Origin: Stenotrophomonas maltophilia
Lineage (GTDB): Bacteria; Pseudomonadota; Gammaproteobacteria; Xanthomonadales; Xanthomonadaceae
Direction: 5' to 3'
Length of the DNA: 64,000 nucleotides
NCBI GenBank assembly: GCA_002435595.1
Contig: DJBL01000147.1
Span: 9,152 to 73,151, forward strand
Shown piece after piece: positions 63,975 through 64,000 of the stretch. How positions within the stretch are numbered: position 1 is the stretch's first letter; each line of letters starts with the position of its first letter. The position numbers and the translations under genes were made by a program. Under the pieces are notes generated by a model, which was given only the letters and a program-made list of their open reading frames with translations, ran no database searches and was not told where the DNA came from.

Positions 63975-64000
63975 GGCCGGCGGCGCGCGCGCGGCATCGG

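Overview
The window is GC-rich, densely coded gamma-proteobacterial chromosome, most probably a Stenotrophomonas (Xanthomonadaceae). The support is the gene content (homodimeric aceE, phoPQ, ohr, a Xanthomonadaceae-type RiPP maturation dehydrogenase) and above all many palindromic elements that begin with GTAG, the hallmark of the SMAG/REP repeats of Stenotrophomonas maltophilia. No rRNA, tRNA, integrase, transposase or CRISPR array was recognised.

Layout. 1-1487: edge of a RiPP locus (leader of an NHLP-related precursor, divergent from a SagB-like dehydrogenase). 1510-7093: leucine degradation genes liuA-liuB-liuD facing a TetR regulator. 7208-12687: cytochrome c, a GTAG repeat array, a secreted nuclease, a DMT transporter, a hydrolase and zapE. 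12684-18103: DUF2884 protein, then nrdA and nrdB of class Ia ribonucleotide reductase, separated by a low-GC DUF2188 gene. 18121-26574: thioesterase, sirtuin, old yellow enzyme, LysR, aceE, a thioredoxin-like protein and purU. 26603-31784: pncA, queH, metE under a cobalamin riboswitch, and a higBA toxin-antitoxin pair. 31903-36190: NAD salvage operon pnuC-nadR-nadM-nadV.

37194-45877 is the most system-like region. An ECF sigma factor and anti-sigma factor head a tightly packed run of lipid genes: desaturase, flavoprotein, DUF1365, cyclopropane synthase, two membrane proteins, a second methyltransferase and a lipocalin. It looks like a sigma-controlled pathway that modifies membrane fatty acids. 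46062-49666: a patatin-like phospholipase, an unknown small protein, and seven tandem 151-bp copies of a GTAG repeat dimer. 49663-56862: a valine degradation operon (mmsA, acyl-CoA dehydrogenase, enoyl-CoA hydratase, 3-hydroxyisobutyryl-CoA hydrolase, mmsB) divergent from an XRE/ScfR-type regulator. 56862-64000: ohr with a divergent AraC regulator, an orphan secreted protein in AT-richer DNA, a CDF metal transporter, dusA, a small exported protein and phoPQ.

Two themes recur. First, NAD metabolism: nicotinamide can be salvaged by PncA or directly by NadV, nicotinamide riboside by PnuC/NadR, and the CobB sirtuin releases nicotinamide. Second, GTAG repeats sit at gene ends and in four cases their first bases supply the TAG stop codon. 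All functions are inferred from sequence read by eye; no database search was run.
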